This document shows positions 1 to 7,497 of a DNA stretch of 8,288 nucleotides, piece after piece. The position numbers and the translations under genes were made by a program. Source of the stretch: an uncultured Alphaproteobacteria bacterium. GTDB taxonomy: Bacteria; Pseudomonadota; Alphaproteobacteria; Puniceispirillales; Puniceispirillaceae. The notes beneath the pieces were generated by a model. That model ran no database searches. It saw only the letters and a program-made list of their open reading frames with translations, and was not told where the DNA came from. How positions within the stretch are numbered: the first letter of the stretch is position 1; every line of letters begins with the position of its first letter. The stretch spans positions 1-8,288 of the forward strand of contig CAJYBL010000057.1 in NCBI GenBank assembly GCA_913064995.1, in the 5' to 3' direction.

Positions 1-221
1 CATAGCCCCAGCCCAACATAGCCGAACAGGGCCAGCCATGCTGATGGAACATGAATATAGATGATGCGAACTGTATCGCCTTGCTGATAATCGGCAGGCG
101 CAACAAATAGACCAAGATATAATCCGATTGCACCGGTGCTTAGGCTGAGGATCACGAGCGGTAAAAGTAACCGGTTGGCAATGCGCATGAAACGCGACGG
201 ATTGGCAAAATAATCAAACAT
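1..221 (-). CDS. ccmC: CcmC, heme-handling protein of cytochrome c maturation (N-terminal part, cut by window edge)
   Basis: CcmC is an inner-membrane protein that binds heme on the periplasmic side and helps load it onto the chaperone CcmE, with CcmA and CcmB, during System I cytochrome c maturation. About 73 residues are visible, starting MFDYFANPSRFMRIANR. A hydrophobic segment at roughly residues 18-40 is the first membrane helix. The following loop contains GDTVRIIYIHVPSAW (about 48-62), a CcmC hallmark. His57 in it matches the position of the conserved first periplasmic heme-ligand histidine of the family. A second membrane helix begins at about residue 62. The tryptophan-rich WWD region and the second histidine would lie beyond the left edge. 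The ATG at 221-219 is the only reasonable start, because the frame upstream holds no ATG or GTG before a stop at 287-285. Its ribosome binding site is weak. It lies 72 nt downstream of ccmB and is probably in the same transcript. Confidence 0.93.
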   Translation of the reverse strand, partial: MFDYFANPSRFMRIANRLLLPLVILSLSTGAIGLYLGLFVAPADYQQGDTVRIIYIHVPSAWLALFGYVGLGL

Positions 222-293
222 AGTGGCGAGATATATCCTGTTTTTCCGTTGGTGAAAAGATGCTCGATTGCTGAATGATTGCGTTCATTGATT

Positions 294-965
294 TCAAAGA
301 CCGGTTTCGGTTTCGCCAATTTCCAAGGCGCTTGCCGCGACTAGCGGTGCCAAGGCCAAAAGCAGCGCAAAAACGGCGCCTAAAAGCATTAGATGCGGGC
401 TGATGATGCCGCGATCACTTTGCGAAGCAAGCGTGCCGAAAATAAGCAATGGCACCGCCAGCGGCAGGATCAATAAAGCCATCAATGCGGTGCCGCGCCG
501 CGCCCCTTCGGAAAGGGCTGCGCCAATCACGCCAAGAAGGGTTAATCCCATGCTGCCAATCAATAGAGCGACCAAAAGGGGCGGCCATTGCTGCAACGGA
601 ATATTCAGCATCATTGCCATTAACGGGGTCATGATCAAAAGCGGTAATCCGGCGGTAAGCCAATGCGAGATGGCCTTGGCAAGCGCATACCAGCCCAGCC
701 CCAGCTGGCTAAGGGCAATCTGATCAAGCCAGCCATCGCGAACATCTTGGGCGAATAGCCGGTCGAATCCGGCAAGAATGGCAAGCAGAGCAGCAATCCA
801 AATCACCGGCACGCCAAGCGGATCAAGAACCGTGGCATTGGCGCCAATTGCCAGCGGGAAAAGCGCAATGATGATTACAAAAAAGACCAGCATCACCCCA
901 AGATCTTGCCGGTTCTGCCATGCGATCAGAAGATCACGTTCGATTTGTGCAAAAAACGGTTTCAT
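294..965 (-). CDS. ccmB: CcmB, membrane subunit of the CcmAB heme-trafficking ABC transporter
   Basis: CcmB pairs with the ATPase CcmA in the inner membrane. In the known System I pathway, CcmAB uses ATP hydrolysis to release heme-loaded CcmE from CcmC. The 223-residue product has the usual family length of about 220. Six hydrophobic segments fit at about residues 22-42, 52-68, 100-120, 129-151, 158-180 and 191-213. The short amphipathic N-terminus (KPFFAQIERDLLIAWQNR) and the loop FAQDVRDGWLDQIALS (about 71-86) resemble the conserved CcmB pattern of a cytoplasmic start and an acidic DG(x)L(D/E)Q loop. Its ATG overlaps the ccmA stop through ATGA, which points to translational coupling. No frameshift or truncation is seen. 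The identification rests on fold pattern, loop motif and position between ccmA and ccmC. Confidence 0.95.
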   Translation of the reverse strand: MKPFFAQIERDLLIAWQNRQDLGVMLVFFVIIIALFPLAIGANATVLDPLGVPVIWIAALLAILAGFDRLFAQDVRDGWLDQIALSQLGLGWYALAKAISHWLTAGLPLLIMTPLMAMMLNIPLQQWPPLLVALLIGSMGLTLLGVIGAALSEGARRGTALMALLILPLAVPLLIFGTLASQSDRGIISPHLMLLGAVFALLLALAPLVAASALEIGETETGL

Positions 966-1612
966 GTCACCAGCCCGGGCAAATGCAATGATCGCGGCTT
1001 TGCCGCTGCGGCAAAATCAAAATGCGTTGCTGCCAGCACCATGCCACCAGCCGTTGCATGTTTTTGCACAATGTCGTCAAGAATGCGGCTTGATGCCTGA
1101 TCAAGGCCAGCATTGGGTTCATCCAAAAGCCAAAGGCTGTTCGCCGGAGCCAGCGCCAATCGGGCAAGCGCCAGCCGGCGGCGCTGGCCGCGCGATAAAA
1201 CCCGCACCGGCAGATTAGCAAACCGGTTGGTGGCAAAACTGGATAACGCTGTATCAATGGCAGTTTCTGTTGTCAGAAACCCGTTAATTTTTGCCCAGCC
1301 AGCAAGATTTTCACGCCCGCTAATAGCGCCTGACAAACCATCAGTATGACCAACATAAATAATTGGCACCGCGCAGCTAATATCACCACCCGCCGCGGGA
1401 AGACGGCCAGCGATCGTGCGAAGCAAGGTTGATTTTCCAGCCCCGTTTGGACCGGTCAAACAGCAAATATCGCCAGCACTTTGTTGATGCGACAAACTCC
1501 TGATTACCAAAACCATACCGCGGAGCACGCTTAGTTGTTTGATATGCAGATAATTATCTGCCGTGCTTGGCGCTGTTTTACGTGCCGTTTTCTTGTGGTC
1601 ATGATCTGTCAT
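962..1612 (-). CDS. ccmA: CcmA, ATP-binding subunit of the CcmAB heme-trafficking ABC transporter
   Basis: CcmA is the cytoplasmic ATPase that works with CcmB in cytochrome c maturation. Counted from the ATG at 1612, the product has 216 residues. It shows Walker A GPNGAGKST (54-62), a CcmA-style Q-loop region YVGHTDGLSG with downstream RENL (about 86-104), the ABC signature LSRGQRRR (139-146), Walker B LWLLDEP (160-166) and the switch histidine in AATH (197). The protein is slightly longer than many CcmA proteins because about 20 polar residues (MTDHDHKKTARK...) precede the ABC domain. A GTG two codons upstream (1618) is an alternative start. Neither start has a clear Shine-Dalgarno sequence. 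The ATG is preferred because of its codon. The gene ends in an ATGA overlap with ccmB and diverges from acnA across a 224-bp gap that contains a 12-bp triple repeat. Confidence 0.95.
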   Translation of the reverse strand: MTDHDHKKTARKTAPSTADNYLHIKQLSVLRGMVLVIRSLSHQQSAGDICCLTGPNGAGKSTLLRTIAGRLPAAGGDISCAVPIIYVGHTDGLSGAISGRENLAGWAKINGFLTTETAIDTALSSFATNRFANLPVRVLSRGQRRRLALARLALAPANSLWLLDEPNAGLDQASSRILDDIVQKHATAGGMVLAATHFDFAAAAKPRSLHLPGLVT

Positions 1613-1680
1613 AATCACTATCTAGCCGCGCTTGGCCCTCTGGGTCTAGGGGCTTTGGTGTTGCAATGTCATTTTCGCTT

Positions 1681-1716
1681 TGTCAGAAGCTGTGTCAGAA
1701 GCTGTGTCAGAAGCTG
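1681..1716. repeat. Three perfect tandem copies of a 12-bp unit in the ccmA/acnA divergent promoter region
   Basis: The unit TGTCAGAAGCTG occurs three times without mismatch or gap, at 1681-1692, 1693-1704 and 1705-1716. It lies between the divergent ccmA and acnA starts, just upstream of the best candidate acnA promoter. On the minus strand each copy contains CTGACA, which resembles a -35 hexamer facing ccmA, but I see no matching -10 element at the right distance. The array may be a direct-repeat binding site for a regulator or a replication-slippage tract. The sequence alone does not decide. Confidence 0.9.
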
Positions 1717-1727
1717 CAAATACCCTC

Positions 1728-1756
1728 TGGAAACTTCGCGTTATTTTGGCTATAAC
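1728..1756 (+). promoter_or_regulatory. Candidate sigma-70-type promoter for acnA
   Basis: The hexamer TATAAC at 1751-1756 matches the TATAAT consensus at five of six positions. Exactly 17 bp upstream, TGGAAA at 1728-1733 matches TTGACA at four of six. Transcription would start near 1763 and leave an untranslated leader of about 74 nt before the acnA ATG. The 12-bp triple repeat ends 11 bp before the -35 element, a common place for an activator or repressor site. This is a motif match only. The -35 is weak. Confidence 0.4.
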
Positions 1757-1824
1757 AATTGATGACCGCTTTGAGGCACCCCTCGGGTTGGCCATTTCAT
1801 TTTATTTTAGGGTTTGACCTTGAA

Positions 1825-1830
1825 AAGGAG
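1825..1830 (+). promoter_or_regulatory. Strong ribosome binding site that fixes the acnA start
   Basis: AAGGAG lies 6 nt before the ATG at 1837 and is the clearest Shine-Dalgarno site in the window. It decides between this ATG and an in-frame TTG at 1759. The TTG would add 26 residues that do not resemble aconitase, and it would overlap the candidate promoter's start point. Four bases upstream (CCTT, 1818-1821) could pair with AAGG across a 3-nt loop, but this is too small to claim as regulation. Confidence 0.8.
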
Positions 1831-1836
1831 AACGCC

Positions 1837-4509
1837 ATGTCAGAGACATTGCGCGATGCATGCCGTGCCAGCCTAGATGCAGCTGGAAAAACATATCACT
1901 ATTATTCGCTTGCCGTGCTGGCAAAGACCTATCCGGCGCTGGAAAAGCTGCCTTATTCGTTAAAAGTTTTGCTGGAAAACCTGCTGCGCAATGAAGATGG
2001 TGGTTCAGTTACCAAGGCCGATATCGAAGCATTGGCAAATTGGGCAGATAACGGCCAGAAGGGCGAGATTGCGTTTCGCCCGTCGCGGATTCTTCTGCAA
2101 GATTTCACAGGTGTCCCTGCTGTTGTTGATTTGGCGGCGATGCGTGATGCTATGCAGACGATCGGCGGCAACCCGGAAAAGATCAATCCACTGTCACCGG
2201 TTGATCTGGTGATTGACCATTCGGTCATGGTTGATCACGCAGGCGGCAAGGATGCTGCGGCGAAAAATGTTGCGTTGGAATTTTCGCGCAATAAGGAACG
2301 GTATGAGTTTTTGCGCTGGGGCGCAGGCGCGTTTGATAATTTCCGCGTTGTGCCACCTGGAACCGGCATTTGCCATCAGGTCAATCTTGAATTTTTGTCG
2401 CAAACCGTTTGGACACGCGACGAAGATGGCAAAACCTATGCTTATCCTGATTCGGTTGTTGGCACTGACAGTCACACAACAATGGTCAATGGTCTTGCCG
2501 TTCTTGGCTGGGGTGTTGGCGGTATTGAAGCCGAAGCAGCGATGCTTGGCCAGCCAATCTCGATGCTGGTGCCGGATGTCATTGGCTTTCGCCTTGACGG
2601 TAAATTGCCCGAAGGGGCAACGGCCACCGATTTGGTGCTGATGATTGTCGAGTCGCTTCGCAAACGCGGTGTTGTTGGCAAATTTGTTGAATTTTTTGGC
2701 CCGGGACTTGACCAGCTATCTTTGGCTGACCGCGCCACAATCGCCAATATGGCACCTGAGTATGGCGCGACCTGTGGCTTTTTCCCGATTGATGAAGAGG
2801 CGATCAATTATCTTCGTTTGACAGGTCGTGATGATGATCGTGTTGCGCTTGTTGAAGCCTATGCAAAAGCACAAGGCATGTGGCGCGAATCAAATGCGGC
2901 TGATCCGCAATTTACCGATACATTGTCACTTGATCTTGGCACTGTTGTGCCATCACTTGCCGGGCCAAAGCGCCCCCAAGACCGTGTTGCCCTGCCGGAT
3001 GTTGCCGCTTCATTCGCCAGCACATTGGCCGACAGCACTGGCCGGTCAGCGCCAAAATCAGTTGCGGTTGCCGATGCCAATTATGAAATCGCTGATGGTG
3101 ATGTGATGATTGCCGCGATTACATCATGCACCAATACCTCAAACCCATCGGTTTTGGTGGCGGCTGGTCTTGTTGCCAAGGCAGCACATGAAAAGGGGCT
3201 TACCGTCAAGCCGTGGGTTAAAACATCGCTTGCACCGGGAAGTCAGGTTGTATCAGCCTATCTTGATGCGGCTGGTTTGACCGAACATCTTGACGCGCTT
3301 GGCTTTAATACAGTTGGTTATGGATGCACAACTTGTATCGGTAACTCGGGCCCGCTTGACGAAGCGATTGTCAATGCCATTGACCAAAATGAACTTGTTG
3401 TCAGCGCGGTTCTGTCAGGTAACCGGAATTTTGAAGGCCGGGTCAGCCCACATGCGGCGGCCAATTATCTGGCATCACCGCCATTGGTTGTGGCCTATGC
3501 GCTTGCCGGATCGGTTACCAAAGTGTTGAGTGATCAGCCCCTTGGCACGGATCAGGACGGCAATGACGTCTATCTGAAAGATCTATGGCCAAGCAATGAT
3601 GATATCCGCAAAGTTGTTGATCAGGTTATTTCAGCCGAAATGTTCCGGTCACGCTATGCCAATGTGTTTGAAGGCACCAAGGAATGGCAGGCAATCAACA
3701 CATCTGGCGGTCTTACCTATGATTGGAATGACGGGTCGACCTATGTTCAGAACCCGCCTTATTTCGAAGGGATGACACGCGAAATTCCAGAAACAGCCAG
3801 TGACATTAGTGGCGCGCGCATTCTGGCGCTTCTCGGTGACTCGATCACAACGGATCATATTTCGCCAGCTGGCGGCATTGCCCGCGATACACCGGCTGCT
3901 GATTTCCTGACCGACCATCAGGTTCGTCCGGTTGATTTCAACTCATTTGGCGCACGCCGTGGCAATCATCAGGTGATGATGCGCGGTACCTTTGCCAATA
4001 TCCGGTTGAAAAACATGGCGGCCGCTGGAACGACGGGCGGATTTGCCCGTCATGTGCCATCGGGCGAGGTTGCACCGCTTTATGATGTGGCGTCACGCTA
4101 TGCTGATGAAGGTACACCGCTGATCATTGTCGGTGGCAAGGAATATGGCACTGGTTCAAGCCGTGACTGGGCTGCAAAAGGCACCTGTTTGCTTGGCATC
4201 AAGGCTGTTATTGTTGAGAGCTTTGAGCGGATTCACCGGTCTAATCTGATTGGTATGGGGGTTTTACCATTGCAATTTCCAGCCGGCGTTAGTCGTGAAA
4301 CCTTGGGCTTGACTGGCGATGAAGAGATCAGCCTTTCAGGTCTTGCCAATGGGGTAACACCAGGCATGGCGGTCAAGGCGGTCTTTACCTTTGCCGATGG
4401 GCGAAGCGAAACGATTGATCTGCTGGCGCGTATCGACACGGATGGTGAGGCAACCTATTTTAAAAATGGTGGCATTCTTCAATATGTGCTTCGCCAGCTT
4501 GCGGCATAG
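1837..4509 (+). CDS. acnA: Aconitate hydratase A (aconitase, AcnA/IRP1 type)
   Basis: Aconitase catalyses the reversible conversion of citrate to isocitrate through cis-aconitate in the TCA cycle, in the cytoplasm, using a [4Fe-4S] cluster. The 890-residue product has the usual AcnA length. It shows GTDSHTTMVNGLAVLGWGVGG from residue 209, the first cluster cysteine in ITSCTNTSNPS (Cys431), and the other two in GYGCTTCIGNSG (Cys497 and Cys500). The C-terminal swivelling domain has GDSITTDHISPAG (667-679) and the substrate-binding loop YGTGSSRDWAAKG (about 770-782), with the expected Ser-Arg pair at 775-776. All cluster ligands and visible active-site motifs are intact, so the enzyme should be active. 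The order of domains is that of AcnA, not AcnB. The start is set by AAGGAG at 1825-1830. The gene is apparently monocistronic: it has its own candidate promoter and a strong terminator. Divergent linkage to ccmA is, as I recall, common in alphaproteobacteria. Confidence 0.98.
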   Translation: MSETLRDACRASLDAAGKTYHYYSLAVLAKTYPALEKLPYSLKVLLENLLRNEDGGSVTKADIEALANWADNGQKGEIAFRPSRILLQDFTGVPAVVDLAAMRDAMQTIGGNPEKINPLSPVDLVIDHSVMVDHAGGKDAAAKNVALEFSRNKERYEFLRWGAGAFDNFRVVPPGTGICHQVNLEFLSQTVWTRDEDGKTYAYPDSVVGTDSHTTMVNGLAVLGWGVGGIEAEAAMLGQPISMLVPDVIGFRLDGKLPEGATATDLVLMIVESLRKRGVVGKFVEFFGPGLDQLSLADRATIANMAPEYGATCGFFPIDEEAINYLRLTGRDDDRVALVEAYAKAQGMWRESNAADPQFTDTLSLDLGTVVPSLAGPKRPQDRVALPDVAASFASTLADSTGRSAPKSVAVADANYEIADGDVMIAAITSCTNTSNPSVLVAAGLVAKAAHEKGLTVKPWVKTSLAPGSQVVSAYLDAAGLTEHLDALGFNTVGYGCTTCIGNSGPLDEAIVNAIDQNELVVSAVLSGNRNFEGRVSPHAAANYLASPPLVVAYALAGSVTKVLSDQPLGTDQDGNDVYLKDLWPSNDDIRKVVDQVISAEMFRSRYANVFEGTKEWQAINTSGGLTYDWNDGSTYVQNPPYFEGMTREIPETASDISGARILALLGDSITTDHISPAGGIARDTPAADFLTDHQVRPVDFNSFGARRGNHQVMMRGTFANIRLKNMAAAGTTGGFARHVPSGEVAPLYDVASRYADEGTPLIIVGGKEYGTGSSRDWAAKGTCLLGIKAVIVESFERIHRSNLIGMGVLPLQFPAGVSRETLGLTGDEEISLSGLANGVTPGMAVKAVFTFADGRSETIDLLARIDTDGEATYFKNGGILQYVLRQLAA

Positions 4510-4576
4510 CCAGCTGATTTAGATTAGCATCAAATAAAACAGGTAAGAGCCATCACATTGTTGCCCATCATGTTTC

Positions 4577-4613
4577 AAAACCCTCGCCATGATCATCTCT
4601 GGCGGGGGTTTTT
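4577..4613 (+). terminator. Rho-independent terminator after acnA
   Basis: AAAACCCTCGCC (4577-4588) can pair along its full length with GGCGGGGGTTTT (4601-4612), giving a 12-bp stem with a single G-U wobble and a 12-nt loop. The right arm runs into a T-tract (TTTTT, 4609-4613). It lies 67 nt past the acnA stop and 117 nt before the helicase gene. It should therefore end the acnA transcript and separate it from the downstream operon. The arms also end in A and T runs in the reverse sense, so it could work on both strands, although no minus-strand gene is seen nearby. Confidence 0.85.
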
Positions 4614-4730
4614 CATAACGGTTTTGGCTTATCACGAAAAAGGCGGGCTATTTGGCTAGATTTCCGCGGCTGGGGCTGCCTATAGTGGCAAACACTAATT
4701 GTCTCCGGCGATACAGAAAACCAGTTTCAT

Positions 4731-7493
4731 ATGTCGATTTATTCCTCGCAAAGCCTGACACTGGTTCTTGGCCCGACCAACACCGGTAAAACCCATTTGG
4801 CGCTTGAACGCATGACCGGCTATGCCAGCGGCATGATCGGCTTTCCGTTGCGGCTTTTGGCGCGGGAAAATTATGACCGGCTTGTTCGCAAGCTTGGCGT
4901 TGGCAAGGTTGGGCTGCTGACAGGCGAAGAACGTATTTTGCCAGCCGGTGCGCGCTATCTTTGCTGCACCGTTGAATCAATGCCGCTTGATGCTAATGCC
5001 GATGCCGAACTTGCCAATCGCCGGTTTGATTTTGTTGCTGTTGACGAGGTGCAGCTTGCCGGTGATCGTGAACGTGGTCATGTTTTCACCGACCGGATTT
5101 TGCATGCAAGAGGGGCATTTGAAACCATGTTCATGGGGGCGGAAACGGCTGCGCCCTTGCTGAAGGCATTATTGCCTGACGCGAAATTTGAATTTCGTGA
5201 TCGCATGTCGAAGCTTGCTTATGCTGGCCCGAAAAAACTAACCCGTCTTCCGCGCCGAAGTGCGATTGTTGCCTTTAGCGCGGCCGATGTTTACCAGATC
5301 GCCGAATTCGTGAAACGCCAGCGCGGCGGTGCGGCGGTGGTGATGGGTCGGCTAAGCCCACGCACACGCAATGCACAGGTCGAATTATATCAAAATGGTG
5401 ATGTTGATTTTCTGATTGCCACAGATGCGATTGGGATGGGGCTGAATCTTGATCTTGGGCATGTGGCCTTGTCGGCTGATATGAAATTTGACGGGCGGCA
5501 AATGCGCAAGCTATTGCCATCGGAAATGGCGCAAATCGCCGGTCGGGCAGGTCGTCATATGAATGATGGCAGTTTTGGCGTTACGGATGGATGTCACGCG
5601 CTCGAACCTGAGATGATTGATGCGATTGAACAGCATCGTTTTGCCCCGCTTCGGGCATTTTACTGGCGAAATCGAGATCTTGCTTTCTCATCAATTGATC
5701 AATTGCTTGGCTCGCTTGAGGCGCCACCGCCATTGCCGTTTCTGTTTCGCAAAGGTGATGCGCTTGACCATCAGGCGCTAACAGCGCTTGCCAGCCGTGC
5801 TGAAATTCGTAATGCGGTGTCGGGTGCGCGTGATGTACGCCTGCTGTGGGCTGTCGCGTCGATTCCTGATTTCCGGCAAAGCCTTCATGAAAATCATTAT
5901 GACATGCTTGCAAATATTTTTCTGACGCTTGTGGCCAAAGGCGTGCTTGGCAATGATATGGTTGCGAAAGCAATGGCGCAGCTTGACCGAATTGATGGCG
6001 ATATTGATACATTAATGACGCGACTTGCTTATATTCGGACTTGGACATACATCACACACCGTTCTGACTGGACAGACAGCCCCATCGAGTGGCAGGATCG
6101 TGCCCGGTCAATTGAAGATCGGCTGTCAGATTGCCTGCATGGCAGGCTGTCCGAACGATTTGTGGATAAACGTGCCGCGCATTTGAGTAGAAGATTGAAG
6201 GAAACGAAAAATTTGATTGCCTCTGTAAAAGATGATGGCACGGTTCTTGTTGAGGGTGAGGAGGTCGGACGGCTTGACGGTTTTACCTTTCATCCGACCC
6301 TTGCCGATGGCGAAGATAAAGCTCCCATTCTAGCGGCTGCACGGCGCGGCCTTCCTGACGAGATTGAACGTCGGGTTCGTGCTTTTGTAGCATCGGCTGA
6401 TCCGGCATTCCGGCTTGGCGCTGATGGTGCTGTGAAATGGCGTGAAGTCGAGGTTGCGCGGCTTGTCAAAGGTGACGGTCTCTATGTGCCGCGCCCCGAA
6501 CTTGTGTCCAGTGATCTGTTATCAATCGATCAGACCCAGCGAATGGCCCAGCGTTTGGTGAGTTTCACCGCTGCACATGTCGAAACGATTTTAGGCCGGT
6601 TGATTGTTCTGGAAACACCCGATGCCGCGCCTGTTGGTGATCATAAACCCAAAAAAGAACCAAAATCAGCGGTAGTGTCAACCGACGCGCCTGTTGCTGA
6701 TGCGCCTGTTGCTGATGCACAAGATACGGCGCCAATCAGCCTGAGCGGTGCCGCTAAGGGCATTGCCTTTGTTCTTTATGAACGTCTCGGATCGGTTCCG
6801 ACTGCCGAGATCGGCCATTTGATCCGCGCCATGCAGGAAAGCGACAAGTCGCGTTTGGCGCGTTTGGGGCTTCGGTTCGGCGTTGAAACCGTTTATATGC
6901 CCGAATTGTTAAAACCGGCACAGATTGAATTGCGAAGCCTGCTTTTCAGCCTCGCCAATGGCTCATTTTATGAAGGTGCGCCGCCACCAGCAGGGCGTGT
7001 TGCCATTGATGCGGTTGCCGATGTTCCTGATGCCTATTGGTTGGCGGTTGGTTACCGGCGGCTTGGTCAGCGCGTGATGCGGGTTGATATGGTTGAACGT
7101 GTTGCGATGCTGGTTCGTGTTGCAGCGCGCCAAGGCCAGTTTAAAATCGCTGAAGACATGCTGTCTTTGGCAGGGGCAACGCGCGAACAAATGGCGCAGA
7201 TGCTTCTTGATCTTGGTTGTGTCATCGTTGGTGAAGAAGCGGCTGAAGATCCGGAAAAGCCACCATTGCAGATTTTTGAGCGCAAGCGCAAGGCACGTCC
7301 ACCGCGCACTGATAAAGCGCCAGCACCAAACCAGCGCCGCGGGGCAAAGCCAAAGGATGATCGTAAAGCGCAAAACCGCAAGCCAAAAGCGGCAGGAGGC
7401 AAGCCGCCATCTGGCCAGCGCCGCCAAGCCGAAAAACAGCCTGATCCCAATTCACCTTTTGCTGTTTTGGCGGCTTTGAAAACAAAAGCCTAG
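4731..7493 (+). CDS. SUV3/MgpS-like DExH-box RNA (or DNA) helicase
   Basis: This is a superfamily 2 helicase of the type related to the mitochondrial RNA helicase SUV3, widespread in alphaproteobacteria. In mitochondria SUV3 unwinds RNA for degradation; the bacterial role is less clear. The ATPase core lies in residues 1-300: Walker A GPTNTGKT (14-21), motif II DEVQ (105-108), motif III-like FMGAETA (134-140), motif V ATDAIGMGLNL (230-240) and motif VI QIAGRAGR (268-275). Residues 300-625 form a mostly helical accessory region. A Pro/Ala/Lys linker (about 630-668) includes a duplicated DAPVA unit. A second folded block (670-840) is followed by a very basic, probably disordered tail (about 850-905) ending SPFAVLAALKTKA. 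The ATG lies only 13 residues before Walker A, as usual in this family, but has no clear Shine-Dalgarno sequence. TATAGT at 4681-4686 could be its -10 element, without a convincing -35. It heads a tight three-gene operon. Confidence 0.9.
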   Translation: MSIYSSQSLTLVLGPTNTGKTHLALERMTGYASGMIGFPLRLLARENYDRLVRKLGVGKVGLLTGEERILPAGARYLCCTVESMPLDANADAELANRRFDFVAVDEVQLAGDRERGHVFTDRILHARGAFETMFMGAETAAPLLKALLPDAKFEFRDRMSKLAYAGPKKLTRLPRRSAIVAFSAADVYQIAEFVKRQRGGAAVVMGRLSPRTRNAQVELYQNGDVDFLIATDAIGMGLNLDLGHVALSADMKFDGRQMRKLLPSEMAQIAGRAGRHMNDGSFGVTDGCHALEPEMIDAIEQHRFAPLRAFYWRNRDLAFSSIDQLLGSLEAPPPLPFLFRKGDALDHQALTALASRAEIRNAVSGARDVRLLWAVASIPDFRQSLHENHYDMLANIFLTLVAKGVLGNDMVAKAMAQLDRIDGDIDTLMTRLAYIRTWTYITHRSDWTDSPIEWQDRARSIEDRLSDCLHGRLSERFVDKRAAHLSRRLKETKNLIASVKDDGTVLVEGEEVGRLDGFTFHPTLADGEDKAPILAAARRGLPDEIERRVRAFVASADPAFRLGADGAVKWREVEVARLVKGDGLYVPRPELVSSDLLSIDQTQRMAQRLVSFTAAHVETILGRLIVLETPDAAPVGDHKPKKEPKSAVVSTDAPVADAPVADAQDTAPISLSGAAKGIAFVLYERLGSVPTAEIGHLIRAMQESDKSRLARLGLRFGVETVYMPELLKPAQIELRSLLFSLANGSFYEGAPPPAGRVAIDAVADVPDAYWLAVGYRRLGQRVMRVDMVERVAMLVRVAARQGQFKIAEDMLSLAGATREQMAQMLLDLGCVIVGEEAAEDPEKPPLQIFERKRKARPPRTDKAPAPNQRRGAKPKDDRKAQNRKPKAAGGKPPSGQRRQAEKQPDPNSPFAVLAALKTKA
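6684..6713 (+). repeat. Two tandem 15-bp copies inside the helicase gene (DAPVA duplication)
   Basis: Two adjacent 15-bp units, GA(C/T)GCGCCTGTTGCT, differ at one position and are followed by a partial third (GATGC). They encode DAPVA-DAPVA-DA in the Pro/Ala-rich linker at about residues 652-663 of the helicase. The unit length is a multiple of three, so the frame is kept. This looks like a slippage duplication in a flexible linker. Confidence 0.8.
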
Positions 7494-7497
7494 GCCA

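Noticed and set aside
778..1218. A 146-residue open frame on the plus strand across ccmA and ccmB
   Set aside because: It is antisense to two well-supported ccm genes and its composition (A, P, R, S rich) has no family signature.
1535..1762. A 75-residue plus-strand frame that reads the triple repeat as RSCVRSCVRSC
   Set aside because: It starts inside ccmA antisense, has no ribosome binding site, and the peptide repeat simply reflects the 12-bp DNA repeat being a multiple of three.
1775..1830. Possible structured leader or iron-responsive element in the acnA 5' region
   Set aside because: Only tiny stems can be drawn (GAGG with CCTC, CCTT with AAGG). They are too short to support a riboswitch or IRE-like element.
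5581..6048. A 155-residue open frame on the minus strand within the helicase gene
   Set aside because: It lies wholly antisense to a clearly conserved gene, has low-complexity H/Q-rich content with no recognisable motif, and is best explained as a codon-usage shadow.
6963..7485. Several overlapping minus-strand frames opposite the helicase C-terminus
   Set aside because: They arise from the biased Lys/Arg/Ala/Pro codons of the basic tail on the other strand; none has a plausible start site or known motif.
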